Below, one piece after another: positions 44,591-56,208 of a stretch of 64,000 nt of DNA. The translations under genes were made by a program, and so were the position numbers. The number at the start of each line of letters is the position of its first letter. The first letter of the stretch is position 1. The stretch lies in assembly GCF_034190915.1 (NCBI RefSeq), contig NW_026947496.1:55314501-55378500 (forward strand), in the 5' to 3' direction. The notes under the pieces are model-generated. The model saw nothing but the letters and a program-made list of their open reading frames with translations, searched no databases and had not been told where the DNA came from. This stretch comes from Cavia porcellus. Taxonomy: Eukaryota; Chordata; Mammalia; Rodentia; Caviidae.

Positions 44591-45220
44591 TCCTGATCAA
44601 AAGAAAGAGGGAAAAAAAATCATCGGGAAACATACACACCAAGAGATTAACAGGGAGCGCGTCTCAGTGGCAGTTTTTTAATTGTTTCTCTTCTGTTTAT
44701 TTGTAATGTCTGATATTTTATAATAAAATTGTGTTAACTATACAATTTTAAAAGCTACTAGAGGCAGAAAAAAAAAGGAAAAAGAAAGATAAAGATGGGT
44801 GGTAGCAAGCTGCAAGCGACCCCACTAGCACTAAAAGGAAACTAGAATCCAGGTTCCTTTGTGAGCACTGTACAGACCCACCGGGCTGAGTTCCCACACA
44901 GAGCTTGCATTCTGTCCCCACGAATACTTTTCTGTATTTGTGGCCATTCGTGGACTTTCAAGGATTCCCAGCACAAGCTGTCTTGTGGTGGCACTGCACT
45001 CAGTGGGTGCCCATGAGTGTCTCCAGCACCTTCCCCATCAGCTGCCACAGGGCATCCCACAGGCTGCCCTTGGTCCTGACACCTCCCTCCAGGGAGTCAA
45101 AGCCCAGAGAGGAGGCTTTTCTGCTACAGGCAAAGGTGGCACATATTCATTCATTCACTCACTCAACTACTGTTTAAGGGGCCTTTGAAGGGGTCTGATT
45201 AAAAAGTATGAATATTTAGA
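44591..45220. other. AT-rich to unique DNA
   Basis: Nothing recognised. A-rich patch 44762-44795. Confidence 0.4.
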
Positions 45221-45229
45221 AATGTTTAA

Positions 45230-45480
45230 TGTATTGCAGTTAGAGAAATATCGCCATCCATCCCCTGCAACATGGCCTCCCTGCCATTCAAACACACTTA
45301 CTGCACTGTTCTTGCCGCTTTCTGAAGCAGTTCTGGAAGTTCTCTTTCGTGCCTATGTCTTTAGCTGTACGGCTGTGGCTGCCTTGACGTCCTCATCTGA
45401 TGTAAAATGTTTACCTTCATGATCGCTTTGATTTCAGGGAAAAGCCAGAAGTCACACAGTGCAAGATCCATTGAATAGGT
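45230..45480 (-). pseudogene. Tc1/mariner transposase 3'-end relic (antisense copy)
   Basis: The minus strand encodes CDFWLFP at 45456-45436, the DxxLAxCDFWLFP-type region around the third catalytic aspartate of mariner (D,D34D) transposases. Further along in shifted frames it reads FTSDEDVKAA and then NCFRKRQE. Stops and frame breaks are present (for instance after QLKT). It is a dead C-terminal fragment of a DNA transposase; no terminal inverted repeats were resolved. Confidence 0.75.
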
Positions 45481-45539
45481 GACTATTTTTACTTAACAGA
45501 AATTGTCATAAAAATGTTTTAAATCAATTCAAAACATTG

Positions 45540-45740
45540 GCACAGCCATGGAAAGATATCCACGAAACTGGACTTCTAGAACTGCTTCAGACAATGGCAA
45601 GAATGATGGGATAATTGTCTTGGAAACCAACGGTAGTATCTTGCAGGGGATTAATGGCAATTACCTTTGTTTCTTTAATAATTTTTTAAAATAATTTGCT
45701 TTTAATGGAAGTGTTCACCACACTGTCTGATCATACCTCC
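45540..45740 (+). pseudogene. Tc1/mariner transposase 3'-end relic (sense copy)
   Basis: The plus strand reads NCFRQWQE, a stop, WDNCL, then YLAGD. This is the order of the mariner C-terminus (NCFQQWQ..W..C...YFEGD type). It shares GAACTGCTTCAGA and TTGCAGGGGAT with the reverse complement of the neighbouring copy, so the two form an inverted pair. Confidence 0.65.
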
Positions 45741-46245
45741 AATATGTGAGGCTCTGGGCAAGGACGAAGCCCTTGCGAGGATCAAGTACAATAAAGCTCA
45801 GCCATCAGTACACGAGATCGTGCAAGTGTGGTGTCCCGTCTGCCCCGTTAGCTCCGCTGCCTGCCCTTCTTCACCCTGCTCTATGCCCAGGACACTCCTG
45901 GGATGCGTCTATCATGTGTCCTCTGCTCCTGGCTTCCCATTGGTCAGACCAGTGAGAGGCCTGGGAAGAAACCAAAGAGAGGCAGGTTGGGGCTGGGGTG
46001 TTTATCCCCTGGACTGCTTTCTGCTTCACACTGAAGCTGTCCCTCCATAGCAAAGGCTGTGGAGCCTCTCACAGCAACCTCCTCTATGTGCCTGTCCCCT
46101 CCTTACTAGCATCTGCCCCCTTGCTGTCCTGCCAGGCAGGGAGGGACACCAGTGCCATGGGCAGCTGTCCCTTCCCCTGTGATCTCCCCATCTACATCTC
46201 CTACATCTTTGTGCAGATGCCCTGTTGGAATCACCCCTTCTGAGC
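45741..46245. other. Unique-looking DNA
   Basis: Nothing recognised; frames on both strands compete. Confidence 0.4.
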
Positions 46246-46249
46246 GGGA

Positions 46250-46388
46250 TATTTGTCTCTTGCTGAGCTGCTGCCTGACAGACACTATACATAATCCCAT
46301 CATACAAAAAAGGATACTGAGATACAGAAAGACAAACTCGCCAAGGAAGCTGGGTAGCAGAGGAGGCAGCATGGGAACCCAAGGGGGG
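46250..46388 (-). repeat. MIR SINE (diverged)
   Basis: 'cataatcccatcatacaaaaaaggatactgagatacagaaagacaaactcgccaaggaagctgggtagcagagg'. Confidence 0.6.
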
Positions 46389-47735
46389 CAGTCACTGCTG
46401 TGAGTACCTGGATCAAGTTCTGGGATGGCCTCTTTGGGACCTGGGGCTTGATCTCCTTTTTGGATAACTTTTATCTCTTAATACTCATCTTCTGGCCTGC
46501 AGGGACTCTGCTGGGGGAGGATGAGGGCTTTGAAAACATCTGCAGAGGAAAGAGCAGCGCTTTAGTAGGTGCGCATCCCACCTGGCTTTCCTTAAACCAG
46601 AGAGAAACAAGTTCGCAGCCAAGTCGGGCTGCCTGCACAGAGCCGCAGGTCGCAGGGCTCATCTCTCTGCTCTGGGCCTGTCTGACCCAATGCCTGTGCA
46701 GCCTGGAAGAGCTCTGGGGTGACTGGAGAGGCCAGATACATTTCCCCACCTGTCCCTCTCCTCTCTCTGCTTCTCAGGTTCTGCTTTCCCCAGATCCATG
46801 CACCATCCAGGAAAGCCATATGATCCCTCAAGTCACACTGAGACACATGGGGCTCCGCCACTCCCACACATCACCCCGACACACAGTCATCACCCTGCCT
46901 TTTAGACGAGAGCCCACGGCAATGCCTATGCCTGAAGAACAGTTGTATGGCCAGCAGTGTGAGGAAAAATCAATGGCTTTCTCCCAATCCTCCAGAACAT
47001 GTATGATGACCACCTTACCTACTTCAAGCCAGGTTAATTTTCAGAGAGAAAAGCGACATTATGAATAACTAAATCCAGACACCTAGCGTGAACAGAGACT
47101 CACTACACTATGGCAAGGGCCATGGCCTACAGGTAACAGGATATCAAAGGTCCAAAGCTAGACATGAGGCATAGAAGCCTAACGTATTCCAAGCTGGGGC
47201 CTCCAACCTGCCCTCTGCCACATGTCCCCTGGTATTGGTGAAACAGTAGAGTCCCTTTCAGAATAGTGGTTTTAAATGCACAAATAAAACACATAGGAGT
47301 ATAGAGAAAGATCAGCGATATGGTTACCAAAATATTAAACTTATGGTACAACAATGCTGGTTCTTCTTTATTAACACATTGAACAATAAGATCTTGCAGT
47401 GGATCTAATGACTACTGTGATATTCAAATAGAGATGAGCATAAAATGTCACTTTCAGTTATCTACAACAGCCACAGTGCGATATGTAAATATCTCGGATT
47501 CAGATGAATGACAGAGTCATAGGCACTCATGCTATCAGGAAAAAGGAGCTGAGGTACGCATTTTGAACAGAAAGTAAAGGCAATTTTTAGATTCCAATAA
47601 ATATTAAAAAATTTAATCCTCCTCCATGGTTATAGACCCCAGGTAAAAAAAACCTTTTACTATGGGGAGCCATAAGATGCCAAGTGTGCGCCCAGGCCTA
47701 CTAGAAGGTTCTAAATTGGTCAACTAATCTCATTT
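46389..47735. other. Unique-looking DNA with the window's longest open frame
   Basis: A 222-codon plus frame at 46400-47068 starts at an ATG just after the MIR. It has no recognisable domain, and its composition (Ser/Pro/Leu-rich) looks like translated noncoding DNA. A hydrophobic stretch near residues 15-35 could mimic a membrane segment. I do not call it a gene. Confidence 0.35.
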
Positions 47736-47737
47736 CC

Positions 47738-48126
47738 TATTGTAGTTTGGACCGCAAATGTCCTAAAAAGGCCCATTGTAAAAGATTTAGTCCTCAGCGC
47801 ATGGTGCTATTGGGAGAGGAAGAAACTTTTTAGAGGCAGGATCTAGTGTGAGGTTTCGGGTTACTGGGGGGCGTACTCATGAAGGAGACTGGGGGGTCCT
47901 GCTCTCTTGCCCTTCTTCTTCTCTGTCCTTCCAGCCATGAGATGAACAGCTGAGCTCCACCTTGTGCTCCCCACCAGGATGTGCTGCCCTGTTACAGCCC
48001 AAAGCAGCGGATCCACTCTGCCATGGACTGAAACTTCTGAAACTATAAGCCAAAAGAAGCCTTCTTTTTCCTTCTTAAGTTGGTGGTCTCAGGCATTTAT
48101 CATAGTAATCAAAAGCTAACTAACAC
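47738..48126 (+). mobile_element. Rodent MT-type MaLR LTR (MTD/MTE-like)
   Basis: 'tgtagtttggaccgcaaatgtcctaaaaaggccc' start, 'catggactgaaacttctgaaactataagccaaaagaagcc' and the end 'ggtggtctcaggcatttatcatagtaatcaaaagctaactaaca' follow the rodent MT LTR plan. Solo LTR. Confidence 0.85.
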
Positions 48127-48387
48127 ATTTGCTTCCCTTCTCTCCAATCTAAATGAAGCAACATTGGAATCAAGTAAGGCTGGAACTTCTAGCAAGGAGA
48201 GCCCTCCAGGAGAGCACAGACTCATGGAGATGGCGGGAAGCTCAGTTCTTGGTTGAACTCCCAAGAACAACAGGGTGGTCAGGCCTATTCTGAAAGGGGC
48301 AGGAGAGAACTGGAGAAATCACCATGGGGAAAGGACAGCTAGCAGCAGCAGACAAGTGGGGACTCCAGAAGTTCTTCTTCTTTTTTT

Positions 48388-48468
48388 TTTTATCAGTACT
48401 GGGGATAGAACTCACAACCGCCTGCTTGCAAGGCAGGTGCTTATGCCGCTGAGCTAAATCCCCAGCCC
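48388..48468 (-). mobile_element. Young ID SINE with perfect target-site duplication
   Basis: Antisense ID 'atcagtactggggatagaactcac...gccgctgagctaaatccccagcccc' with T-run tail 48380-48390. CTCCAGAAGTTCT is duplicated exactly at 48363-48375 and 48469-48481 (13 bp). Confidence 0.97.
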
Positions 48469-48481
48469 CTCCAGAAGTTCT

Positions 48482-49995
48482 GATGCAGTGAAAAGGGAAG
48501 TGTTCCTTCCTCCTGGTCCCTTCACCCTGTCCCATCCAAAGGGCTGCTGTCAACTCTCACACTGTCCTCGGGGGGAGCCTGTTCTCAGGGCAGGCATGAT
48601 GAGAATGATACTCCCTGGAGTGGTCAGGGGAAAAGAGAAAGGAGAGAAGCAGGCATCTTCAGAGTGGACTGAGCTCCTTCCCCCTCATTCCTCCCAAGGA
48701 AAGGATCAGGTCTGATCTGGGCAGAGTAGGACTGAGATAAACCTTTAAACTGTACCTTTACAGAAATCAGTGACTCACTTAGGACGTCACAAAGGTACAG
48801 TTCACAGAGATGGGCCAATGAATAGAGAAATCACCTAATTCTTGCTCATCTGTAGATCTACCAATATGGAAAGTGCACCTTGCATCAAAGCCTTTAAAAG
48901 AAGACAAAGAACTAGTTTGTAACTCCAGAGACTACTCAAACTCAGAGAGTCACATACGTATAACTGACCACAGGGCACACCTGCAAGTACTATATAACAT
49001 TCTTGCAGTCACCTGATTTTAGCAAAATTCTGATGGAGATTTCTGCAAACAGTTCCAGAATGCCACCTGGAACCCTTAAAGAAATTCTTCCAAAGCTAAG
49101 AAAGGCCACTTGGCTATAGAGGCTTAGCTGGAAGCGTGGGAAAGGCCACTGGCTAAGTGTCAGCCTCCAGCTACAGGAAAGAGAACCAGTGGATGAATGT
49201 CTCAGTCCCTTCTGCACAGGACAGTGCAGAATTATATTCTGCATCTGTGGTGACCCAGTAGGTAATCAGCAGAGTAAGTACCATTCCTGCCCGGCTTTTC
49301 TCCTTTCCCTGTCTCCCCCTCTTACAGCCCAGTTTCCTGGACTGCTTCCCAAAGCCACTATTGTATCCAGGCTGTGGGCTCAGGGCCAGCCGGGGAAGGA
49401 ACTCTAGTTGGAAGTGTAGTCCCCCACATAGCTGAGTTAATCTGGCTTCCTTAAAATGGCCTGGAAACCTGTGTGACTTCATGGCAAAGGAGCTCGCGGC
49501 CCCTGGAAGAAAGTCAGGGAGTGGGGATGGGGAAAAAAGATGGCAGATGAGGACAGTCATTTGGAATTATAAAAAAAATTCATCAGGTTTAAGGAGAGCA
49601 GACACGTGGTTGGGCAATCACTGGATGAACACACACTGTCATGTGCCTACGATAGTTGAGAATCTGTCAAGTGACAAGAGAGGGCTTTGTGAAGAAAATG
49701 AAGCAGAGCACAGGGTGTCAAGCAGACAGATTGGGGCAATTAAGGCTGGGGGCGCAGGGGGGGAACAGTGAGCTTTGGTGCCCTGGCCGAGCCCTCTGGG
49801 GATCTAGAAGCCAGTCCTGGCCGGGGCGAGAGCAGTCCCAAAGGACACATTCAGGAGAAAGAATTTTGCCAAGGCTGTGCTCACCTGCTGTCTGCACTCT
49901 GGGAGTGCAGGGAGGTAGCTAAGCATTTCTTAAATGTGCCCTGGTTCTAGGGTTCTCTGGATTAAAAGATGGGTTCTGTGGGAAGTCCCCTCTTG
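48482..49995. other. Unique-looking DNA
   Basis: No repeat or exon recognised. Competing frames at 49171-49922. Confidence 0.4.
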
Positions 49996-49999
49996 AAGA

Positions 50000-50112
50000 G
50001 TCATTCATTTGACAAATGCTCATCATCTCTTCTGGTCATGGGGCTGGGCCCCACGACTGCAGCTGTGGATGGGACAGAGGACATCTCTGCCTCCAGAATG
50101 TGGCAGGATGAA
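50000..50112 (-). repeat. L2 LINE 3'-end fragment
   Basis: 'tcattcatttgacaaatgctcatc' then 'gtggatgggacagaggacatctctgcctccag' is the antisense L2 terminus. Confidence 0.5.
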
Positions 50113-50149
50113 GAAGAAAATCAGCACTGAATAAGTAAATTGGTACCCA

Positions 50150-50380
50150 CCGTAGTGGGTCTGAGTTACCATGCACTGCCTCAGTGAATCCCCATTACAG
50201 CCCACAGAGGCGAGAACTGCAGGACTGCTTATTTTAGAGATGAGGAAAGAGGCACTGAAAGGCTAGGCGATTAGCCAAGGATACAGTGACAGTAAGTGGT
50301 ACATCTATGACTCAAACCCATGAAATGCAGCTCCCAAGTCTGCATTCAGACCCGCTATACTCCACTGCCTTTTACATTAC
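50150..50380 (-). repeat. MIR SINE
   Basis: 'tgcttattttagagatgaggaaagaggcactgaaaggctaggcgattagccaaggatacagtgacagtaagtgg'. Confidence 0.9.
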
Positions 50381-52425
50381 AGGATCCGGCACATTTGCAT
50401 GCAGGATCAACAACGTGTCTCGTGGGACTCAATAAAGGGAAATGCATAGCCCTGGCCGTGATAAGAAAGTTGATCTCCTCTTCCCATAGGCACTCCAACC
50501 CCTGGCAGAAAGATGATTCCCACGGGCTTGCAATACCTGGTCCCTGGTTCCCAGGTGCAAGAGGGGCTCCCACTGAGTCGCCTGCCAACCATGCCCTGAG
50601 ACTCAAACCCTGCCTTAAATTAAGATAACCACCGCTTTGCCTTGCCCAAGGCCCTACAGGAGGAGTACAGGACCACAGTCCTCACATCATGGACACAGAC
50701 AGAAAATGACAACATGAGCTAGTCCCTGCCCTGGGCACCATGCTGGGTGCCCCCGAGCAGACTGACTGCAGAGTGGTGGACCTAAGGGAGGAGGGCAGGC
50801 AGGTGAGAGCCCACTGCAGGGCAGTGACTGGAGGGTGGCGTGCAAGCAGAGGATCCTAGTTCTCTGATTCATGTGCCATGATCCCGCCAGACTTCATTTA
50901 CAAAACATAACTTCAGAGATAAAAGATTAAACATCCAGGACAGCACCTGCAAAGCATGTCACTCATGTGCAGGGCCCTGTGAGCACTGGGCCCTGTGCAG
51001 CTGGCCCAGCCTGTAGGCAGTGGAGGCTGGGGGAGGCAGGCCTCAGGTCACAGTTCTGCACATTGCTGCAGCAGGGAGCCCTTGTACGATTAACCATGCC
51101 TGGCACCAGTGTCTTGAAGCTATCTGTTAGAAACGGCCACCTCGGTTCATTCAAACCCAGTAAGGGCCCTGCAATTCAGCAAACTCCAGGTTATCATCAC
51201 TGCTTCAAAAGAGGAAAGTGTTTCACTAGAATCATGATGGTGGTTAAAGGCCATCTCAAGGCCAAACACCCAGTGCAGTTCCTCTTCCTCCAGATCAGCC
51301 TTCCAAGCCCTTAAGGGGCTTTTACACATCCTGTCTGTGGCTCAGGGAAGGCCACCACGCTGGCAAGTCGCCAGCCTTGCGCTAGTATTTATTAGGAAAT
51401 CTCCAGACGTGCCAGGAAGCTGCCGACCAGCAAATTAGTTTAGTCATTTGGCTGTTTTATTTAAGGAGCTCTTGGCTTGTGAGCTCTGTAAAGAGCCCCT
51501 TCAAGCTCAAGTTGTAGGAAGTGGTGCTTTTCTGGTGCCTCAAGGATGCCATGTTATCCTGAGCATCCAAAGCCTCCTTAGGGAAGAGAAAATTCCCACA
51601 GACTAGGAAGAAATTGCTGGTTTTAATTATACTCTCCGCCACCACCACTTGCCTCCTGAGCAGCTACTTCCAAGGTGGTCTCCATGACCCTGAGCCCTGC
51701 TGGTAATCATGCTCTTTGTAGCCTCCAAGCATGTACAGGGTCATCGGTGGAATCAGCAGAATACTGCGGAAAGGATGCAGTGTGTCTGCTGGGGTCACCT
51801 CAGCCAAACATGGCAGTGTCCATCTTCCTCTCTCACTTACTGGGGAGAAGTCAGCAGCCATGCTGTGAGGACAGTCAGGCAGCCGGGAGATATTCCCATG
51901 GCAAGAGTCAGAAGACTTCTCCCAACAGCCACGTGAGCACTCCATGTTGGAAGTGAGTTTTCAGCCCCACTGCACCTTCAGCCTCATAAAAGCCTTTGGG
52001 CCAGAACCAGCCAGCACGGCACGTTTGCTGCTGGGATCCCTGATGAATAGAAGCTGGGGGATAGTGGATCTCTGTTGTTACAAGGCACTAATTTGTAAAG
52101 GGAAAAAAAAAAATGGGAAATCCATTTACTTCTTGGTTAGATCTAAACACAATCCCAAGCATGAGGTCATTCTCTGGTTGCAGCTACTATGCATTTAAGA
52201 GAATTCCAGGAGACACAGGGGTCACAAATGAAGGGAGATCTCAAGTGGCTGAGCTTCTCAGAGGGGACCCCTGTTGTGGCTGGTGGCCTTGTCACATGGG
52301 CAGCATGAACTCACCTCCAGGTGGCAGCAGCACAGATCCTGGTATCAGCAATGGTATCGGCCAGCTGAGAAGCTGCAGACCAGCACAGGGCCTCATCACA
52401 AAGCCAAGGCCATGTCACCACATTT
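50381..52425. other. Unique-looking DNA with a conserved-looking block
   Basis: At 51375-51660 a repeat-free, mixed-composition block ('gcaaattagtttagtcatttggctgttttatttaagg', 'ttttaattatactctcc') could be regulatory. No coding gene is supported elsewhere. A 10-base A run lies at 52103. Confidence 0.4.
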
Positions 52426-52440
52426 AAAGCTCTGGGGTCC

Positions 52441-52530
52441 GGGGCTGGGGATTTAGCTCAGCGGCATAAGCACCTGCCTTGCAAGCAGGCGGTTGTAAGT
52501 TTGATCCCTGGTACCGTTAAAAAAAAAAAA
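52441..52530 (+). mobile_element. Young, near-consensus ID SINE with perfect target-site duplication
   Basis: Sense ID begins GGGGCTGGGGATTTAGCTCA, has intact pol III box A (TAGCTCAGCGG) and a box B-like GTTTGATCC, and ends in a pure A tail. AAAGCTCTGGGGTCC is duplicated exactly at 52426-52440 and 52531-52545. It is the cleanest insertion in the window. Confidence 0.98.
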
Positions 52531-52889
52531 AAAGCTCTGGGGTCCTAGAAACGATTCTTCCGTGTCTCTAATCTCATGGGCGGCTCTGACCCACACAGGA
52601 GGCCCTGGCGGCATGATCTCCAATCCAAAAACCAGAACGGAGTACAAGCTCACTCCAGGCTAGGGGAGAGGTAAGTGCTCCCTCTGGCCCTCACAGCACA
52701 CCCAGGACACCCAAGTCCAGACAAGGCCCCCATCCCCACCCTGACTGACTGCACCCACATCCAAGCTGGAGCTCACAAATGCCAACCTGGTGATGCTCAG
52801 CATCACCCTCAAGTGAGTCCCTTCCATCAAAATCCCTACTTTCCGGCTAAGGACCAGAACTCATCTCAGGGGAGAACTGGGAACTGTGG

Positions 52890-53295
52890 GTCCCACCTAC
52901 CAGTCTGGCTCTGTCTTTCCCATTTCTATTCCAGTCCCACAGTTCTTAAATTCCGTGGAAGAGCCTTGCTTCCTCTCACCCCAGGGCCTTTGCATATTGT
53001 TTGCAGTGCTCTTTTCTCCTTCTCTACCCCTGAGAAATATCCTTCAAGTCAGTTCATCAAAGAAGCCTCCACACTTGCATAGTCAGAGTACGCGCTCTGC
53101 TCAGACTGTCACAGAATGCAGAGCATCCATCCTGGCAGTGAAAGCACACTTGTCTGTATCATCTGGGGAAAATCAGTCTCTCCCACCAGCTCATGGGAAC
53201 GGGAATCATGTCTCGTTTCCATTCACCATTCCTAGCACTGGCTGGTACCTGAGCCAGGACACAGCCTCAAAACATTTACTGAATCAAGGAAAGGA
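52890..53295 (+). repeat. L2 LINE fragments
   Basis: 'ccagggcctttgcatattgtttgcagtgctc...gagaaatatccttcaagtcagttcatc' and, after a gap, 'cgtttccattcaccattcctagcactggctggtacctgagccaggacacagcctcaaaacatttactgaatc' follow L2 order. Confidence 0.6.
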
Positions 53296-53689
53296 AGACA
53301 TGAAGAGAGGGAGAGGGAGCGTCAGCGGGGCTTTCCAGCCTCCCATTAAGAGTCCACAAGTAAACAAAGTGAGGAACAGCAACTGTTACAAGCATGAGAG
53401 CTCTGCCGGCTGCACCTGGCTGCTGTTCAGTATTATTCCCTTGGGTGGAGGCAGGAGCCCCATCATTCTCTTGTGCCTGTCACATGGGGAGAGGGACAAT
53501 GACCCACAAGCTCTCTAGGCCACACAGCTCCAGGCCCCCGCGCATGCTGCGGTTTGAGCCCAAGAGGGCCACCAGCTGGCAGCTGGAGGGAAGGCAGCCC
53601 TTGAGAGTCTGAGGGCCTGAGAAGAGGCACCTCAGGGAGCAGGAAGAGGAGAGGCCTTGGAGGGAGGCCGAGAGTATGGGCACTGCTTC
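53296..53689. other. Unique-looking DNA
   Basis: Nothing recognised; it leads into the CpG-rich block. Confidence 0.4.
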
Positions 53690-53970
53690 ACATCCCTCGT
53701 TTTCCGTGGGTCACTCACGCATCCGCATCGCCTCCGAGGTACCTGGATCCCTGCTTCCCCCGCGGCCAACGTTGATGGCATGGAGGGAAGTGTATTGCCC
53801 ACACAGCAAATTGTCCCCCGCGGCCCAGATTTGATCTGGCACTAAGAAATTAGGCTGTGAACGGAGGGGCGGGACCTCTGGGCAGCCGGCGCCAGCAGTC
53901 CCTGTCCTGTGCCTGCCACGCGGACCCCACCCCACCCCACTTCTCAGTGTGGGTCGTGGGAGCAAAGGGG
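53690..53970. promoter_or_regulatory. Small CpG-rich block with a GC box
   Basis: CpG dinucleotides are dense compared with the rest of the window (CCGCGG twice, CCGGCGCC, ACGCATCCGCATCGCC). A GGGGCGGG Sp1-type site lies at 53866-53873. It is too short and weak to be a classical CpG island, but it is the best candidate in this window for a TATA-less start site. Confidence 0.35.
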
Positions 53971-54855
53971 GAACGCAGTATTTGTTTCACTGTAAAAACT
54001 AATAAACTTGTGTATCATCTCTGCCTTGAAGAGGGCCTCCACTCTCCCCACAGCTTAACACCAATGTTTGCTGTTTTTTTTTTTTAAATAACATTATGCA
54101 GAAGGGTAGGTACAGGTAGAAACAGCTAAATAGCTGGTGGGGTGTTGCAAAAAGGCGAGGTGAAATCCTAAGGCCTAAGGCAAGCATTCAGCTCTGAGTT
54201 GCAAAGCTGCAGTGTCAGAGAGGACGTGCTACCCCACCAGTCTCCATCCCTCTCCACCCCTCGGTTCCTGCCCCTCGGGAACTTGACACAGCAGGATGCC
54301 CATTCCACAGGAGACCTCACCCGCTCTTACCTTCAGTCCAAGTCGGAGGATTTACCGGCTCATGTAACTGCAGTCTGGGGATGGGGTAGCTTCAGGCACG
54401 GCTGTACCCAGGAACTCCACATTGTCTTCAGGACTGCTTTCCTCTGTGCTTGCAGGATGTTTCCAGTCTTGACAGGGGCAGTGAGGTCAATTTTCTCAAT
54501 AGCTCCCCAAATTCTCAGGCCTGAGTCTCATTGGCCAGAATTGCTAAGCGGTCAGTCCCACCCAGATCAGGGTGCTCTTGGCCAGACGATGACGAATGGG
54601 TGTTATGCAGACCCAAAACAACAGATGTGACCACAAGAGCTGTGTAAATTGCCACAGGGTGACATACTGTCCCCTAGGAATTTAAACACAGATGCTGGTT
54701 GCTAAGGACGCATGCTGAGGTCAAGCCACATGGTGATTCTTTTCTGGAACAGACAGAACTGGGTAGAAATGATCCATCTGGCCTGGCCATCATTTGGAGA
54801 TGTCTCACATTGTGTTTCTCCAGAAAACTCCGACTTCTAAGAAGGAGAACTGTGA
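53971..54855. other. Unique-looking DNA
   Basis: T-run 54075-54085. A 143-codon plus frame at 54199-54630 lacks motifs. No gene called. Confidence 0.4.
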
Positions 54856-54859
54856 AGAC

Positions 54860-55760
54860 TTTCCTAGAGGCTGTCTGCCCATTCCTTTCTCGGCTGCCTT
54901 TTGTTCCTCACCTCTCTGCCCGCTGGTCTCTTCCAGACGTGCTTGTGAAAGTGCCAGCACCTCCTCTCTGGAAGCCCCCACTCACCTGCCTTTTGTGTGG
55001 TCCTGTGCCTTCCCTCCCATCTCTCCAGCCACCCCAACCCAGATGGACAGCCCAGCCCACCATGCTGAGTTTATGGTCCTGCTGGAAGCTCCACTCAAAC
55101 ATCCCTGGTATCCCTGACCAGCACTTGTAACACACTGAGCTCCTCATCAGTCCCCTTGCCAAGCCCGTTCCCCAGCTCGGAGCCTCAGACCCCCATACGC
55201 CCACTTCCAAAAGCAGACACTGAGCAGGGCCGCCCTTCCATCCCCGCTTGGCTCCTCTGTCATCAGCTCTTCCTTGTACATGAGCTGCCAGCCCCACCTC
55301 CCTCTCCCCCAGCTCTGACCTCATCATCTCTCCGTGGATTCCTGTTCCCACTGGCCTGCCACCCCCACTGTGGCCCACTCCACCCTATCAGCCACGGCCC
55401 TCTGGCCCTTCTAAGTGCACATCTGATCATATCACTTTCTAAGTGACTTTGCCCCTGTCCTGGGAACAAGTCAGGTGGCATCCAAAGCCCAGCAACACCA
55501 AGGCCTTGCTTTCCTCTGAAGTCTTGCTTACCCTCTTCCCCATGTCTTCTAGTTTTCTATGCCTGCCACGCTGGACTGCTGCCTCTCATCTTTGCACAGG
55601 CTGCGCCCTCTTCTCTGCCTGACAGAGCTCTGCTCTCTGCCCTGTTGGTCCCCTTCCTCATTCTCCACACCTCCCGTTATCCATGATGCCCTCCAGGGCC
55701 AGGTTCTCCATGAAGAAGACAGGCCCAAAGGGAAATCTGTGGCATATTTTGGGGATATGA
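54860..55760 (+). repeat. L2 LINE, long 3' portion
   Basis: 'ctgatcatatcactttctaagtgactttgcccctg', 'tctagttttctatgcctgccacgctggactgctgcctctcatctttgcacaggctgcgcc' and 'ccctccagggccaggttctccatgaagaa' match the order of L2 coding-3' end sequence. The pyrimidine bias explains the long frames on both strands. Confidence 0.65.
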
Positions 55761-56120
55761 AGACTTTAGCTTTGATACTCACCTTCCAAGCTTACCCTGA
55801 GTCAACTGCAGCCTGACAGGCACAGCAGGTAAATCAGCCTACTGGATGGACATGTAGTTTGCCCTTTTGGGAATCACAACCCAGCAGGTCAGACAGATGC
55901 TAGATAATTCAGGAAATTGAATGTCAGAGCCATAACTCTGGCAGGCTGTGCTTTCCAGAGACAGCTGCCCCAACACATACCCTGGCCCCATACTCCCTTT
56001 CCAAGGCACTGCCCTGCTCACTTGAACCTGCACAGACTGTACTTTGTAACTGCTGTGCCCAACAGAAAGTTCTATACGCATAACTGAGTGACTTTTGAGT
56101 CAGTACCAATTCCCATCAGT
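55761..56120. other. Unique-looking DNA
   Basis: Nothing recognised. Confidence 0.4.
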
Positions 56121-56121
56121 G

Positions 56122-56208
56122 TTCCTCCTCCTCCTCCTCCTCTCTCTGTCTCTCTCTGTGTGTCTCTCTCTCTCTGTCTCTGTTTCTGTCTCTGTCTCTC
56201 TCTCTCCC
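56122..56208 (+). repeat. (CCT)n then (TCTC/TCTG)n simple repeat
   Basis: CCT triplets up to about 56142 pass into TC/TCTG units. Confidence 0.95.

Noticed and set aside
46400..47068. 222-codon open frame, the longest in the window
   Set aside because: No domain or known family, no promoter or poly(A) context, composition like translated noncoding DNA, and other frames overlap it on both strands.
52441..52516. tRNA-Ala-like sequence
   Set aside because: It is an ID SINE: A tail and target-site duplication are present, and the cloverleaf is not maintained. Not a tRNA gene.
54908..55378. 156-codon minus frame, glycine/arginine-rich
   Set aside because: It is the antisense of pyrimidine-rich L2 sequence; the bias alone keeps the frame open.
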